Position numbers and translations under genes: made by a program. The notes beneath the pieces were generated by a model. That model was not told the DNA's origin and ran no database searches. It worked only from the letters and a program-made list of their open reading frames with translations. This document shows positions 52,401 to 62,323 of a DNA stretch of 64,000 nt, piece by piece (the first letter of the stretch is position 1; every line of letters begins with the position of its first letter). Origin of the DNA: a virus; the IMG/VR virus record IMGVR_UViG_3300032093_006886, positions 1 to 64,000 of that record; one strand, 5' to 3'.

Positions 52401-54446
52401 GATGTTAATTGTAGAACCCCAATAGTTAGTTATGACTCCAACGGTGTTAAAATGACATCCCAGTCAGCTGGTAAAAAATATTCTATACCAGCTATGGCTT
52501 GTCGTAGGGTTGTTATCTCACAAATAAAAGCGGTTGTGAAAGAAGTTGTAAAACCAGTTGAAACGGTACAAACAACCACAGCACCCGAAATTACAGTTGA
52601 TGTCCCACAAGTGAACACCCAACCAATTAAACCACTACCAACAAAAACCATCCAACAAAAAATTAAAGATGGGATATCTAAAAAAGTAGTTAGAACATTA
52701 TTTTCTGAGTGTGATTATTTTGAGGTGATCAAAAAAGAAAGTCCGATGGTGTTTGATAGTATTAAGGAAAAAATAAAATACTTTAATCCAACCTTTCATT
52801 CAACAACACCGGAAGGGTTAAACTCCAGATTAACATTCTTAAATCAATGTGTTAGGCCTGGACAATCAATACCGGTTATTGGTACTGACGGTAGACCAAA
52901 AACAAATGACGCACTTAACACATCGTTTGGTACACCACCAGTACTAGTACTTAGAATTGGTGACTTCTACCACACTAAAATAATCCCAACTAACCTCAGT
53001 ATAACGTATGATCCGTTGATTTACGATATGAACCCTGAAGGTATTGGTGTACAACCAATGATAGCTAAGATAAGTTTAGGATTTAACTTTATTGGTGGTC
53101 ACGGACTAAAAGAACCGGTAGACCAACTACAAAACGCACTTTCATTTAATTATTACGCTAATACCGAAGTTTATGATGAAAGAGCTACAGCTACCGACAT
53201 CGAAAGTCAAACAACATTAGATAATTTGGTTGTTAATAGGATATTAGAATTAAAGAAAAAAGTAACCACAAAGGATATTGTAAACCAAGAACCTAAAAAA
53301 GGTGGGGAAACAATTGGTAAAATAATTGATGGTGTGACAGCCGGTACAATATCATATGATGTAATTCTTACAAAATTAAATGAACAACTTATAGATTACT
53401 TTAAGATAGTACCCAATTCATTAAGTACATTATTAAAAACAACAAACTACGGTATTGTACAATTAACTAATAGTAAAAGAAATTATATTGATGGTGTAAT
53501 ATCCGAATTTACTACCGGGATACTATCACCAAGACCAACTAAGTTATATGGTAAACCTAATTCTTTTGAAAAATTTGTGGATGATTTAGTTGAAGACGTA
53601 GTTAAAGATGTAACCGATAATAAAGACCCAATTACGATGGCTATTAAATCTAATCCATCTATGGATAAAAAAGTTTTACGAGAGGTAACGGAAAAATTAA
53701 TCACCAAAGTAAACACAAGAAAGGAATTTTTAAAAGAAGTAATAACAACAACCTCAAATCAAATTGTCAAAGTTGAAGAGAATTTAATATATTCACTAAG
53801 AAAGATGGACGTTGTGATGAATAAACTTGACGGAGTGTTAACACAAAATAATGAACCACAATCATATGATTTAAGTGGTGATACATATTTTAAACAGGGT
53901 GGTAAATTGGATTTATCCTATAGGTTAGGTGTGTCAAATATATTAAAAAACTTCTATGAGTTTTTAGAAGCTTTTATTTTAAAACCAAGTAAGTACGATC
54001 CAAAAACATCAACCTCATCATATTATAAAAATCCTTTTCCTGGTGAAGAAGCTAATAGATTTTATTTGTCAATGTCTGATTACTTTTTAGATGATAGTAA
54101 GTATAATTTATTTGTGACAGATTTAACAAATGGGAATGAAGTTAAAACAAAAAATGCGGCCAATAAAATTAAAGAATTATGTGATTTTTTAAAAAACATA
54201 TATACAACAATACACAACAATGAGGTTAGTGAAATTGACACATTATTATTTAAAACTGAATCATACCAAAAATATTTAAATTACAATATTGAAAATACAA
54301 CAAATATACCAGGAAATACCGTGAATTATAAAACACCACCAACTACCGATTTAAACTCAAAAAATAAACTAATAAAAGAGTTATATTCAAATCTTAATTT
54401 GAATCAAGATAAAAAAACATTTAATGGTAAAGTTAAATTAAATTAA
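49431..54446 (+). CDS. giant baseplate/tail-tube-initiator protein with OmpA-like domain
   Basis: A 1671-residue protein. Residues about 1165-1255 (LVLRIGDFYHTKIIPTNLSI, EGIGVQPMIAKISLGFNFIG, LQNALSFNYYANTEVYD) match the C-terminal part of T4-like baseplate tube-cap proteins (gp48/gp54 type). Residues about 803-1036 look OmpA-like: IDLGFYFDNNC, FELKLIASASSP, YNINISIRRDDAVKRWF and ACRRVVIS. OmpA-like domains bind peptidoglycan, so this may hold the baseplate to the cell wall. The N-terminal 700 residues and the helical C-terminal 400 are unassigned. Three bases separate it from the gp53-like gene. Confidence 0.7.
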   Translation: MSSSLSFVSTESFRNNLLVKNLPPYSVTGVFGPVTNVVQQTNLNVFSVVDSPNNLVSTNQFANSVYPLNEYGPDGGFDNPINVNNLLPVDPNQGPYDINDSNLELVNEFFIDSAYVKNIFGPEDGYKDLYIVTDNYNVNQYFLPYADMFINSSYSTFSMIFQDNPTGSNGLLSQDSFIVKIGSTQLKGAFQERIAAEISQATVGRFNLDTLQDPFTAAMVATGKQPFFDKDWKITVPESPVLAAVSLANRLTGTYFPVSFIPGDYFNDPDPIQSPQVESALGVVNKLTGGFLGPVLNKFRNPSETFVQNTGNGQRSVLFKSLDYNRYKPAYNRGLTQGLTTAIGRLFDEDRPNTGGYYVGSQDAEPSQITSPANQVPVDRFGKQTQSLVYGPSELGILYEGNESKLNFGLKGKSYSNDGGITGQMVWTSPKYKGDAGLRVGKNGKKGSLDPGFESLTTQYNQYQSTEVGEFKPGSILDNTQRLIDSADNVSGIARLKHVGNAINQVSKVFNDGYKELTKGSQVLSYTNDTTGVEEGIEYCRVFTKDTPYFTYDDLQKTEGITIANRRFSYSVLDNTYNLNIAPLKNPGSTNIIDNKVKKYMFSIENLAWRTSDKPGYTVSELPVCEQGPNGGRIMWFPPYDLQFSDDSKPDFNQTNFLGRPEPIYTYKNTSRSGTISWKIVVDHPQIMNKIVTEQLKNIPKERIDSIMDSFFAGCVKYDLYELAAKFNQIPVSDLYTYQDILKSPRLTDEELQSVAVEIRPDPVINILIKENAEGAAGTNQDGVGGNGTITEEQTVDKDVSSEFNDIIDLGFYFDNNCPTCKNDTGTDGKEPYNKWYDLYVGKKDTYINNAPYEVRTDKTYSGSSVPDFFNKVVEANYKKIQDVLIPKITKVVSEQKGTFELKLIASASSPNTDDYNINISIRRDDAVKRWFRAQKIGEKTFAEWEKDGKITFLKSDTLGEGTVIAKAIDATLTPDPNNPELNDVIPPQQDVNCRTPIVSYDSNGVKMTSQSAGKKYSIPAMACRRVVISQIKAVVKEVVKPVETVQTTTAPEITVDVPQVNTQPIKPLPTKTIQQKIKDGISKKVVRTLFSECDYFEVIKKESPMVFDSIKEKIKYFNPTFHSTTPEGLNSRLTFLNQCVRPGQSIPVIGTDGRPKTNDALNTSFGTPPVLVLRIGDFYHTKIIPTNLSITYDPLIYDMNPEGIGVQPMIAKISLGFNFIGGHGLKEPVDQLQNALSFNYYANTEVYDERATATDIESQTTLDNLVVNRILELKKKVTTKDIVNQEPKKGGETIGKIIDGVTAGTISYDVILTKLNEQLIDYFKIVPNSLSTLLKTTNYGIVQLTNSKRNYIDGVISEFTTGILSPRPTKLYGKPNSFEKFVDDLVEDVVKDVTDNKDPITMAIKSNPSMDKKVLREVTEKLITKVNTRKEFLKEVITTTSNQIVKVEENLIYSLRKMDVVMNKLDGVLTQNNEPQSYDLSGDTYFKQGGKLDLSYRLGVSNILKNFYEFLEAFILKPSKYDPKTSTSSYYKNPFPGEEANRFYLSMSDYFLDDSKYNLFVTDLTNGNEVKTKNAANKIKELCDFLKNIYTTIHNNEVSEIDTLLFKTESYQKYLNYNIENTTNIPGNTVNYKTPPTTDLNSKNKLIKELYSNLNLNQDKKTFNGKVKLN

Positions 54447-54448
54447 TT

Positions 54449-54772
54449 ATGGGATCACAATATTATAACAGATATAATGAATTTTTAATTAACGGTGAAC
54501 AAACCGTGGTTCCGTATATTACTTTACCATCAAAGTCATCCGATAAAAAACATATTTACGTAGCTAATCAATCTAGGTTAGATAAAATATCCCAACAATA
54601 CTATGGAACACCATTCTTTGGATGGCTAATTCAAACAGCTAACCCCCAACTTGGAGGACTAGAAAGTAATATTCCTGACGGTACAGTATTGACAATTCCA
54701 TTTCCATTAGTAAGTTCTTTACAAGACTATAAAACTCAATTAGACAATCATTTCTTCTATTATGGTAGGTAA
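54449..54772 (+). CDS. gp53: baseplate wedge protein, T4 gp53-like (LysM fold)
   Basis: The 107-residue protein has the gp53/LysM-like core YVANQSRLDKISQQYYGTPF, FGWLIQTANPQ, then IPDGTVLTIPFPL. T4 gp53 (196 residues) also carries a LysM-like region and joins wedges to the hub. Here only the short core is present. It overlaps the start of the 2194-residue gene by 11 bases, so the two are translated together. Confidence 0.75.
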   Translation: MGSQYYNRYNEFLINGEQTVVPYITLPSKSSDKKHIYVANQSRLDKISQQYYGTPFFGWLIQTANPQLGGLESNIPDGTVLTIPFPLVSSLQDYKTQLDNHFFYYGR

Positions 54773-57700
54773 CGGTGAAAATATATTAGTAGAATACGAC
54801 TACGACAACATAACCGTAATAGACCCAAATAAAGTAATTGATGATTTAGGGAATGTTTCGGAAAGATTTGTTAAACAAGAAGATTTAGTTTTTTACGCTA
54901 ACCTAGAGTGTAATGTATTACCAAGAACTAAACTAGCGTTAGGTACCGCGGTTAATGATCAAGTTAGGACAATTTCAGTTGGTAAAATTAATTTTCTAAA
55001 CCCAGGATTTAAAACATTTTTAGATAATTCATACACCGATGAGGTAACAGGTAAGGGATCCTTAACCGGACAAGGAGTGAACCAACCTAAATTAAATTCA
55101 ATACAAAACCCAAATAAAGAGGGTGATTATTATATTACACAAGAAACGTATAGTAACGGTAAACCAGGATCAATTGATAATGGATTACTTGGTATTGTTG
55201 ACATAAATGTTTCAGTTGGACTAGACTATTTACCGGTTATTGATATTACATTAGAGGACGTTAAGGGTAGAGCTTTATTTGAAGGGGGGGACAACTCACC
55301 ATACGCCGCTTTCTTTCAATTACCATACCCCCAATTTACACTAACACTTAAAGGGTATTATGGTAAAGCGGTTAAGTACCCTATAATGTTACAGTCCTTC
55401 ACATCGACATTCCAACCGTCCAGTGGAAACTTTGTAATTAAATTAAAATTTTATGGTTATAAATACACATTACTTTCGTATATAAATTGGGCTTCATTAA
55501 TGTCGGTACCACATATGTACAACAGTAATGTTAGTACAGTTAAATTCACAACGACAGATAATCAAACAAACGTATCAAGTATCAGTAAAAAAACGGTTAG
55601 TCGTGGGTACCAAAAAATAAAAGAAGTTTATTCGGAATATAAATCAAAAGGTTTAATTGGTGACGATTTCCCAGAGATAACACTAAAACAATTAAAATCC
55701 AGATTAGATTTATTCATAACCGATGTTTTAAACAGTTTCTCAAAACAAAATTTCGCTGTACTAACCGAAATAGATAACTATTCAAGAATTATCTACGAGT
55801 ACAATCAAAAAGTGTTTCAGTCACAAACAGAATCGTGGTTTAATAAATTTATGGATACCACAAATTATCTAGTTATTAAAAACACAGATGTTAAGGTATA
55901 TCAATTTAAAAAAGAATTAAACACTGAAACATTAAGAACTGAAGCTATAACCATATTAGAAGGATACATAACTGAGTATAATAAAAAATTGTCCGACAAT
56001 CCGGTACTTGGTAAAAACGGTAGGGTAACAATAAATGTCAATGAAGTACAAAAAACAGTTCCCGTTGACATATCACTACAAACATTTAAGTACCCAATAA
56101 CTGTTGATGATATTAATTTTGAACAGAGTTACCTACAAAGAAACCCAACAGTAAAAAATTCTTCAGGTCCCGTTTATGATAAATTTGTTACAGATAGTAA
56201 GAATGAATTTTTTTCAGCTGGGACAACACAATCAACGTTTTATTATTTTGAAGGTAAAAATTCGTTTAGGGATAAAATAATAACCATAGAAAAAACAGTT
56301 TTGGAAATTAGGAATCTAATTGAGGAGGATATGACCAAAGCTATTACCAGTAAATTAAATGATAAAAATAACAAACTAGGATTTAAACCATCCATTAGAA
56401 ATATTTTAGCTGTGTTCTACGCTCAGGGTGAAGCTTTCATTAGATTACTTGACGATGTACATATAAAAGCTTGGGGGTTAAACAATAACAAGTATAGAAA
56501 AGAATTAATATTTAGTAACACAACTGTTAAAAGTGTTGACTTTAAAGATACATCCCAAAACGATACACCAATATACCCTTGGCCACAAGTAATTAAAGAA
56601 ACCATCGGTGAAGACAGAGAAGAAAAATTTGAACTAATATATCCAGGTGACCCATCAGTGTCAACAACAGCTAGAGCTTTCTCACCTGAAATTTGGCCGG
56701 AGGTTGAGTTTGTTGAAGAATGGATTAAAGGATTTACAACTAGGGAGGAAGAAATTCCGGATCCAGGTCCACTATCTAACTCAGATGGTAGACCAAATAG
56801 ATCTAGTTTAAATGGTATTGAATTTCCGGTGTCAAACCAAGTTTTCCAGAATAAAGAAGAAGTTAAATTTTTCTTTGAAATATATGAAAGAATATTTCTA
56901 AATAGTTTTTACAGTAAACTAAGTAGAATTTCTGGATATGACTCTGGTGTTTACACTGTTGAATCTGAATGTGAGAAAGTTAATATTGTTAATAGTTTGG
57001 GTGATGATAATCCATTCCTAATAAAAACATTAAGAGAATACCAATTAAACCAAACAAATTTTTTACCATTTTTAAGACACATATCAAATAGTGGGGAAGG
57101 TGAGAGTTGGCAAAAATATATCAGAGGTGAATTTGTCACACCATACATTCAAAATTTTGTGGACTCACCTTACGGGTTGTTTAATTCAGATATAATTGGG
57201 AATCAAAAATCACAACCGGATGTCAGTCTAATCGATAAAACGGAAACTAATATTACTGAGTATGTACAAAATCAAACCACATCAAACAGTTTTGATTTTT
57301 CGGATATGTACCCAATAACAAATTTATTTTGGGACAACAACTATCTCGCTAATGGCAAGACAGTACTATTAAGTGAAAACGCTTATAATACGAAGAATAC
57401 TCTAAAATATAACCCAACGTTAAAAACTATTACGAATTTTTTAAATGATTATAATTTTAATACTTGTAGACCAATAACCAATTTTAATTATAAAAATAAT
57501 GTATTTAGTCAGGAAATTAATTTATCTAATTTAAAATCATTTTATGAAACTAGGAAATATGAGAACCAGTTTATCACGGAAGGTAATTTAAATTATGTCA
57601 ATTACAGTGGTACTGTAAGTAGTAATCAAACCACGTCAATTTTTAACACCCCATATTTTATAAACTCTATACAGAAAGGTGTATACAATTTCAGGTATGA

Positions 57701-60700
57701 AACACTTAATTTATACCCATTTAAATCGGCAGCGTTTTTATTTTTAAATAGTTTACCATTATCAACTCTTAGGGAGAAATATAAAAACTTTGATGATACA
57801 AACAATAGTACAACTGATTTAGATTATTTAATATCCACATTTAAAAAGTTTGGAGCGGTACATAAATTACCATACGCTTGGGTATTAAAGTACGGATCAA
57901 TTTGGCACAGATATAAAACATGGAATGAAACTGGGGTTGATATACTAGATGAGGTGTGGAAAGATTTTGATTATAAGTTTAGTTATAACCCATACACACC
58001 ATCAGCTACATCAAAAACCTTTACCGTTAATATTGAAAACACACCAACAAAAATTGTTCTACAAGATGAAATATTGAATTTAACAAAAACTAACACGATA
58101 ATAAATACGGGATTTTACCCACAATTAATTGACGACTTTAACACATTTTTTCAAGGAACCAGATTATTTTCTGGAACAACCCAAGTAATTGGTAAGGGTA
58201 AAGTGAGTGGTACAACATTTACAGTTAGTGAGATAAATGTAAACGAATTACTTACAGGATCAACAATTGTTCTTTCTGGGGTTACTACTGGGTTTACAAT
58301 CGTAAATCAAATTTCTGGACCAGCAAATGGGATTGGTGAATATACAATTAACACAACTTTACCAGACATCGAACAAAAATCCTTTTATGTTACAAATTTA
58401 AGTGTTGACCCATATCAAGACACAAACTTACAGGGTTTAATTGATACTGGTGGTATAATATTAACAAATACACAAGATACAAAAATTCTAGAGGAAATTG
58501 GATTTGACCCGAATGATCCATTACGAACATTAAAATTAACACCTTGGAGTGTTTTAGCTAAAAAAAGTGAAACAGAATACTATGTGTTACCATCGTTTGG
58601 AACTACTGTTAGTCAAATTAAAGGTGAACTATTTAAAGTTGGTAAAATGAAATTTGAGGTTGTCGACAATACTTCACTTTACAACGGATCGGTTAGGTTA
58701 TTCTGGGGAGCACCTAATTTTGGGTTTTTTGATAATAGTAGGGTTGTTAAATCATCACCAGATAGTTACTTTAAACATATATTATCCGGTCAGTCAATAC
58801 AACAAAATTTTTTAATTGACGGTGACGTTAACAACTATACAAAAATTAGTGAAATTTTTACAACCTTTGAAAAAGGTATATTAGATTTATTTGAATCAGA
58901 ATTTTTAAATTTCAGTAGAAGTGTATATGATTATAAACAAACAATAAGTCCAACCCAAACAACCGAAACTGAAACTGAAATCACAAATAAAAATTTCCAA
59001 CAGTTAATGAGAAAAATGTTTGTGGTAAAAAAACCAACCGGTACTACTGGGGATTTAATAATTTCTGAAACAGTATCAAACCAAAAGCTAACCTTTGAAT
59101 CCTACTTTAAACAATTTATTGAGTATGACACGGTTTTAAAAATCGGAAACCCAACAATGTTCAATAGACGGGTATTCTATACATTCTCAAATAAGTTTTT
59201 TGTGGACCCGATTAGTTATTTGGGGTACAACCAAACAACACCTGGATTTTTACCAACAAGTGGTGGAACAATAACTTTAGCTCAATCCAAATCAATATAT
59301 CCAGAAACATGGAAAGATTTGGAATTATATGTTGGTTTCTCAGAAATACCTGAATTACAATATAAAGATTCCGGATCATACATCACAGATTTTTTTGTTG
59401 ATTTAAATGTACAATTTAATTCAAAAAATATTATTGATTTCGCACCGATTATTAAAATATACGCAACACAAAAATTAAAAGACCCGACATTAGATTATAT
59501 TAAATTTTATGATTTAATGAATAAATATTTAGATTCATCTGAGAAATATTTAAATGATTCACTTGAAGTACTTATGACCTCAGTTAGAAAAGATTTACCA
59601 GGTGTGGTGACGATATCAATTGAAGACCAAAGTAAATTTAAGGAATATCAAGGTGAACAAACTAGATTTGAATTATGGGAATTATTTAAAACATTAAATG
59701 ATACTTGGATAGCTGGGGGTGATTTTAAAACAAAAACTTTGTTTGAGGATGTTATGTTGGTTGATAGAGCTAGTAGAGATATTGGTGATAAAATACTCGT
59801 AGACATCTTTAAGATTAAAACACTAATTGACAATGACAATGTAAAAATAAATCTATTGGATGTGGTAACAACCATACTAACGGAGAATAATTTTATACAT
59901 TTCATGTTACCGGCTTATGTTAATTTTTATAATGTACAGGACGTTGTTAAAAACCCAATACCTAGATCGGAGGGTAGTTTGGAATTTGCTAATTCATTAT
60001 TTGGTACATTCTTAAATGTTGATTATAGAAAATCATCACCAAAGTTTTTATGTATGTACGCTTCAAAACCAAGTGAACATTTGGACATGAAAGAGAATAT
60101 TGATTACAGGTTTAGAAATGACGCTTTTGATTTACGTAGAGCTAGTGATAATCCATTAGTTGAAAACCAAATAAATAAAACTAATTGGGCCACATCAAAT
60201 AAAGTAGTTGGATTTAACGTAGACGTTGGTCCACAAAACCAACAAATATTTAAAGAATTTAGTGTATCACAGGATCCAGGTAAACCAACAAGTGAATCAA
60301 TCGCAGCTATTGATAATATGGCAAACCAAAATAGAAACAGAACATCGACAACTCAAAGTAATTCATTGTATAACATTTACAAAAACAGAAGTTATAGTTG
60401 TTCAGTTGAAATGATGGGGAACGCACTAATCCAACCGATGATGTATTTTAATTTAAGATACGTACCAATGTTTAGTGGTCCTTATATGATAACAAAAGTT
60501 TTACATAGGATTAGTGAAAATGGATTTGACACTTCGTTTGAGGGTATACGTCAACCTTTCTACAGTATACCAAAGATAGACAATTTCATTCAGTCATTAA
60601 CAAAAAACATCGTATCAAAAATTAGGGAGGAGATTAAAGAAAGTTATAATAGATCAAAATTGGACCCTAACAACGTGTTATTCCAAAAAGATACCATATT

Positions 60701-61346
60701 GGGTAATATAGGAACCAAGGAGACATTAACAACTAACCAAGACTGCTCAGATAAGTTGTTACCACAATACGGTTTATATGTTAATTTAACAAGTCCAACA
60801 TTAACCAAGGTAACGTTTAAAGATGTGTTTGATAAAATTATAAATAAATTGGAAGATTTAAAATTTAAAGATGATACAACAAACAATTTATTTTACCTAG
60901 AAAACGGAGCCTCTTTCATGTTCAGTGCTATGTACGCTGATACTGGAGTGTCTACCGGTTTCGAAGCTTATGAAAATAATTTTTCAACAATAAATCTAAC
61001 TGAGTTTTATGGTGGTGATTTAACATCATACATGACAACTAAATATTTTTGTGTTACTCGAGGTAATTCACAAACAACAAACATACCCGTGGCTCAATTT
61101 GAAACCTTGGATAAATTCTTAGACTTTTTTGTGGCTAAATTTAGTGGAAAAATAGTTTCATTAACCAAAGAAATAAATTCGTCAGCAACACCAGCTATTG
61201 ATACACTACTCAAGTATTACGTATTAGAATGGCCAATAAAACAAAATGACGATGTCTTAACCCTATTAACTGAGGACGATAAGGTTAAAATACAAGCTAG
61301 AATCCAAGAAGGATTATTGAAATTCCAAGAACTATATAAAAAGTAA
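54762..61346 (+). CDS. giant baseplate protein (2194 residues)
   Basis: The longest gene in the window. Residues about 150-240 (LDYLPVIDITLEDVKGRALF, YPQFTLTLKGYYGKAVKYPI, LQSFTSTFQPSSGNFVIKLK) look like the beta-rich domain of hub or wedge proteins in distant T4-like phages. Near the C-terminus (about 1890-1960) RSYSCSVEMMGNALIQPMMY and YVPMFSGPYMITKVLHRISE resemble the late part of tail hub proteins that adjoin the tape measure. It could replace several T4 wedge/hub proteins. No enzymatic motif was found. It starts within the gp53-like gene's end. Confidence 0.7.
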   Translation: MVGNGENILVEYDYDNITVIDPNKVIDDLGNVSERFVKQEDLVFYANLECNVLPRTKLALGTAVNDQVRTISVGKINFLNPGFKTFLDNSYTDEVTGKGSLTGQGVNQPKLNSIQNPNKEGDYYITQETYSNGKPGSIDNGLLGIVDINVSVGLDYLPVIDITLEDVKGRALFEGGDNSPYAAFFQLPYPQFTLTLKGYYGKAVKYPIMLQSFTSTFQPSSGNFVIKLKFYGYKYTLLSYINWASLMSVPHMYNSNVSTVKFTTTDNQTNVSSISKKTVSRGYQKIKEVYSEYKSKGLIGDDFPEITLKQLKSRLDLFITDVLNSFSKQNFAVLTEIDNYSRIIYEYNQKVFQSQTESWFNKFMDTTNYLVIKNTDVKVYQFKKELNTETLRTEAITILEGYITEYNKKLSDNPVLGKNGRVTINVNEVQKTVPVDISLQTFKYPITVDDINFEQSYLQRNPTVKNSSGPVYDKFVTDSKNEFFSAGTTQSTFYYFEGKNSFRDKIITIEKTVLEIRNLIEEDMTKAITSKLNDKNNKLGFKPSIRNILAVFYAQGEAFIRLLDDVHIKAWGLNNNKYRKELIFSNTTVKSVDFKDTSQNDTPIYPWPQVIKETIGEDREEKFELIYPGDPSVSTTARAFSPEIWPEVEFVEEWIKGFTTREEEIPDPGPLSNSDGRPNRSSLNGIEFPVSNQVFQNKEEVKFFFEIYERIFLNSFYSKLSRISGYDSGVYTVESECEKVNIVNSLGDDNPFLIKTLREYQLNQTNFLPFLRHISNSGEGESWQKYIRGEFVTPYIQNFVDSPYGLFNSDIIGNQKSQPDVSLIDKTETNITEYVQNQTTSNSFDFSDMYPITNLFWDNNYLANGKTVLLSENAYNTKNTLKYNPTLKTITNFLNDYNFNTCRPITNFNYKNNVFSQEINLSNLKSFYETRKYENQFITEGNLNYVNYSGTVSSNQTTSIFNTPYFINSIQKGVYNFRYETLNLYPFKSAAFLFLNSLPLSTLREKYKNFDDTNNSTTDLDYLISTFKKFGAVHKLPYAWVLKYGSIWHRYKTWNETGVDILDEVWKDFDYKFSYNPYTPSATSKTFTVNIENTPTKIVLQDEILNLTKTNTIINTGFYPQLIDDFNTFFQGTRLFSGTTQVIGKGKVSGTTFTVSEINVNELLTGSTIVLSGVTTGFTIVNQISGPANGIGEYTINTTLPDIEQKSFYVTNLSVDPYQDTNLQGLIDTGGIILTNTQDTKILEEIGFDPNDPLRTLKLTPWSVLAKKSETEYYVLPSFGTTVSQIKGELFKVGKMKFEVVDNTSLYNGSVRLFWGAPNFGFFDNSRVVKSSPDSYFKHILSGQSIQQNFLIDGDVNNYTKISEIFTTFEKGILDLFESEFLNFSRSVYDYKQTISPTQTTETETEITNKNFQQLMRKMFVVKKPTGTTGDLIISETVSNQKLTFESYFKQFIEYDTVLKIGNPTMFNRRVFYTFSNKFFVDPISYLGYNQTTPGFLPTSGGTITLAQSKSIYPETWKDLELYVGFSEIPELQYKDSGSYITDFFVDLNVQFNSKNIIDFAPIIKIYATQKLKDPTLDYIKFYDLMNKYLDSSEKYLNDSLEVLMTSVRKDLPGVVTISIEDQSKFKEYQGEQTRFELWELFKTLNDTWIAGGDFKTKTLFEDVMLVDRASRDIGDKILVDIFKIKTLIDNDNVKINLLDVVTTILTENNFIHFMLPAYVNFYNVQDVVKNPIPRSEGSLEFANSLFGTFLNVDYRKSSPKFLCMYASKPSEHLDMKENIDYRFRNDAFDLRRASDNPLVENQINKTNWATSNKVVGFNVDVGPQNQQIFKEFSVSQDPGKPTSESIAAIDNMANQNRNRTSTTQSNSLYNIYKNRSYSCSVEMMGNALIQPMMYFNLRYVPMFSGPYMITKVLHRISENGFDTSFEGIRQPFYSIPKIDNFIQSLTKNIVSKIREEIKESYNRSKLDPNNVLFQKDTILGNIGTKETLTTNQDCSDKLLPQYGLYVNLTSPTLTKVTFKDVFDKIINKLEDLKFKDDTTNNLFYLENGASFMFSAMYADTGVSTGFEAYENNFSTINLTEFYGGDLTSYMTTKYFCVTRGNSQTTNIPVAQFETLDKFLDFFVAKFSGKIVSLTKEINSSATPAIDTLLKYYVLEWPIKQNDDVLTLLTEDDKVKIQARIQEGLLKFQELYKK

Positions 61347-61364
61347 TTTTATCAGCAATTGATA

Positions 61365-61371
61365 TATTTAT
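61365..61371 (+). promoter_or_regulatory. late-type promoter motif (TATTTAT)
   Basis: GATATATTTATATATA 19 bases before the ATG at 61391. Confidence 0.5.
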
Positions 61372-61390
61372 ATATATAAAAAACAATATT

Positions 61391-61618
61391 ATGAGTAATA
61401 CAAAATTAATTTTAGATAACTACCTTGGAAAAAATACTAGAATCAGTGAAAAGGATTCTGGTAATGGGTATAAAGAAGTTTGTGATTTAGATACCGGTGA
61501 TTGTTACACCTTAAGAATGAAAGACGGACTAATTGAGAGAGTTGACAATACTATGAATAAATTTAAAAAAATTCAAGTTGAGACTACTACAGGAATTAAA
61601 CAATTATTAAACGGATAA
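61391..61618 (+). CDS. small protein, 75 residues, unknown
   Basis: A charged protein (DNYLGKNTRISEKDSG, VCDLDTGDCYTLRMKDG) with two cysteines and a predicted beta-hairpin core followed by a C-terminal helix. No family recognised. A late-type motif precedes it, and its stop lies one base before the next gene, so both belong to one late unit. Confidence 0.65.
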   Translation: MSNTKLILDNYLGKNTRISEKDSGNGYKEVCDLDTGDCYTLRMKDGLIERVDNTMNKFKKIQVETTTGIKQLLNG

Positions 61619-61619
61619 A

Positions 61620-62315
61620 ATGAGAATAGACGAAAAAATAATCAAGGAAATCGAAAGGTACAATACTATTAATAAATATATTGTCGAACAAGCTGAATTA
61701 GACTCGGCAGCAGCTCCTGTTGACGAACCAGTTGATTTACCACCACCAGCTGAACCTGGAGGAGCTGACCCAGCAGCTGGAGCACCCCCAGTAACACCTG
61801 GAGGAGTACCACCACCAGCGGCACCACCAGCACCATCTGGACCAGAAGCTGTGGATGTCTCAAAAGATCCTGATGTTGAAGAGTTAGGTAAAAGTGAAGA
61901 TGAAGGTGAGGAGGGTGATACTGAAGAACTAGATATTACAGACTTAGTGGACACACAAAAAACGATGTCCGACAAACAAGAAGAATATTTTGATAACCTA
62001 TTTAACCAATTGAGTTCCCTAGAGTCAAAATTAGGTGAGATGGACAACTTAGTTAACAAAATAAATGATTTAGAAACTAAATTAGAAAAATATAGACCAA
62101 AAACACCCCAAGAAAAATTAGAATTAAGGTCATTGGATTCCGGACCATTCCAACAGAAACTATCTGATTTCTTTGTTGACAAACAAGACGAAATGGAAAA
62201 GTCAGGTAAAAATGAATACGTACTAACAACTGATGATGTTGAGGATTTTTCTAGTAAAGAAATTGGGGATAGTTTTGATCCTAGTCCCGAAGATGAATTT
62301 AACAAATTTAAATAA
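61620..62315 (+). CDS. Pro/Ala-linker coiled-coil protein, probably structural
   Basis: The 231-residue protein has a short helix (IDEKIIKEIERYNTINKYIV), a Pro/Ala/Gly-rich linker (about residues 40-85: GAPPVTPGGVPPPAAPPAP), an acidic part (EDEGEEGDTEELDITDLVD), a coiled coil (about 120-160: LFNQLSSLESKLGEMDNLVN) and an acidic C-terminus. The linker is noticeably richer in G and C than its surroundings. It may be a virion or scaffold-type protein. No family recognised. A terminator follows. Confidence 0.65.
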   Translation: MRIDEKIIKEIERYNTINKYIVEQAELDSAAAPVDEPVDLPPPAEPGGADPAAGAPPVTPGGVPPPAAPPAPSGPEAVDVSKDPDVEELGKSEDEGEEGDTEELDITDLVDTQKTMSDKQEEYFDNLFNQLSSLESKLGEMDNLVNKINDLETKLEKYRPKTPQEKLELRSLDSGPFQQKLSDFFVDKQDEMEKSGKNEYVLTTDDVEDFSSKEIGDSFDPSPEDEFNKFK

Positions 62316-62323
62316 TTTAATAG

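Noticed and set aside
61607-62305. 232-codon minus-strand frame
   Set aside because: It mirrors the plus-strand Pro/Ala coiled-coil gene, which has a clear operon position and terminator.
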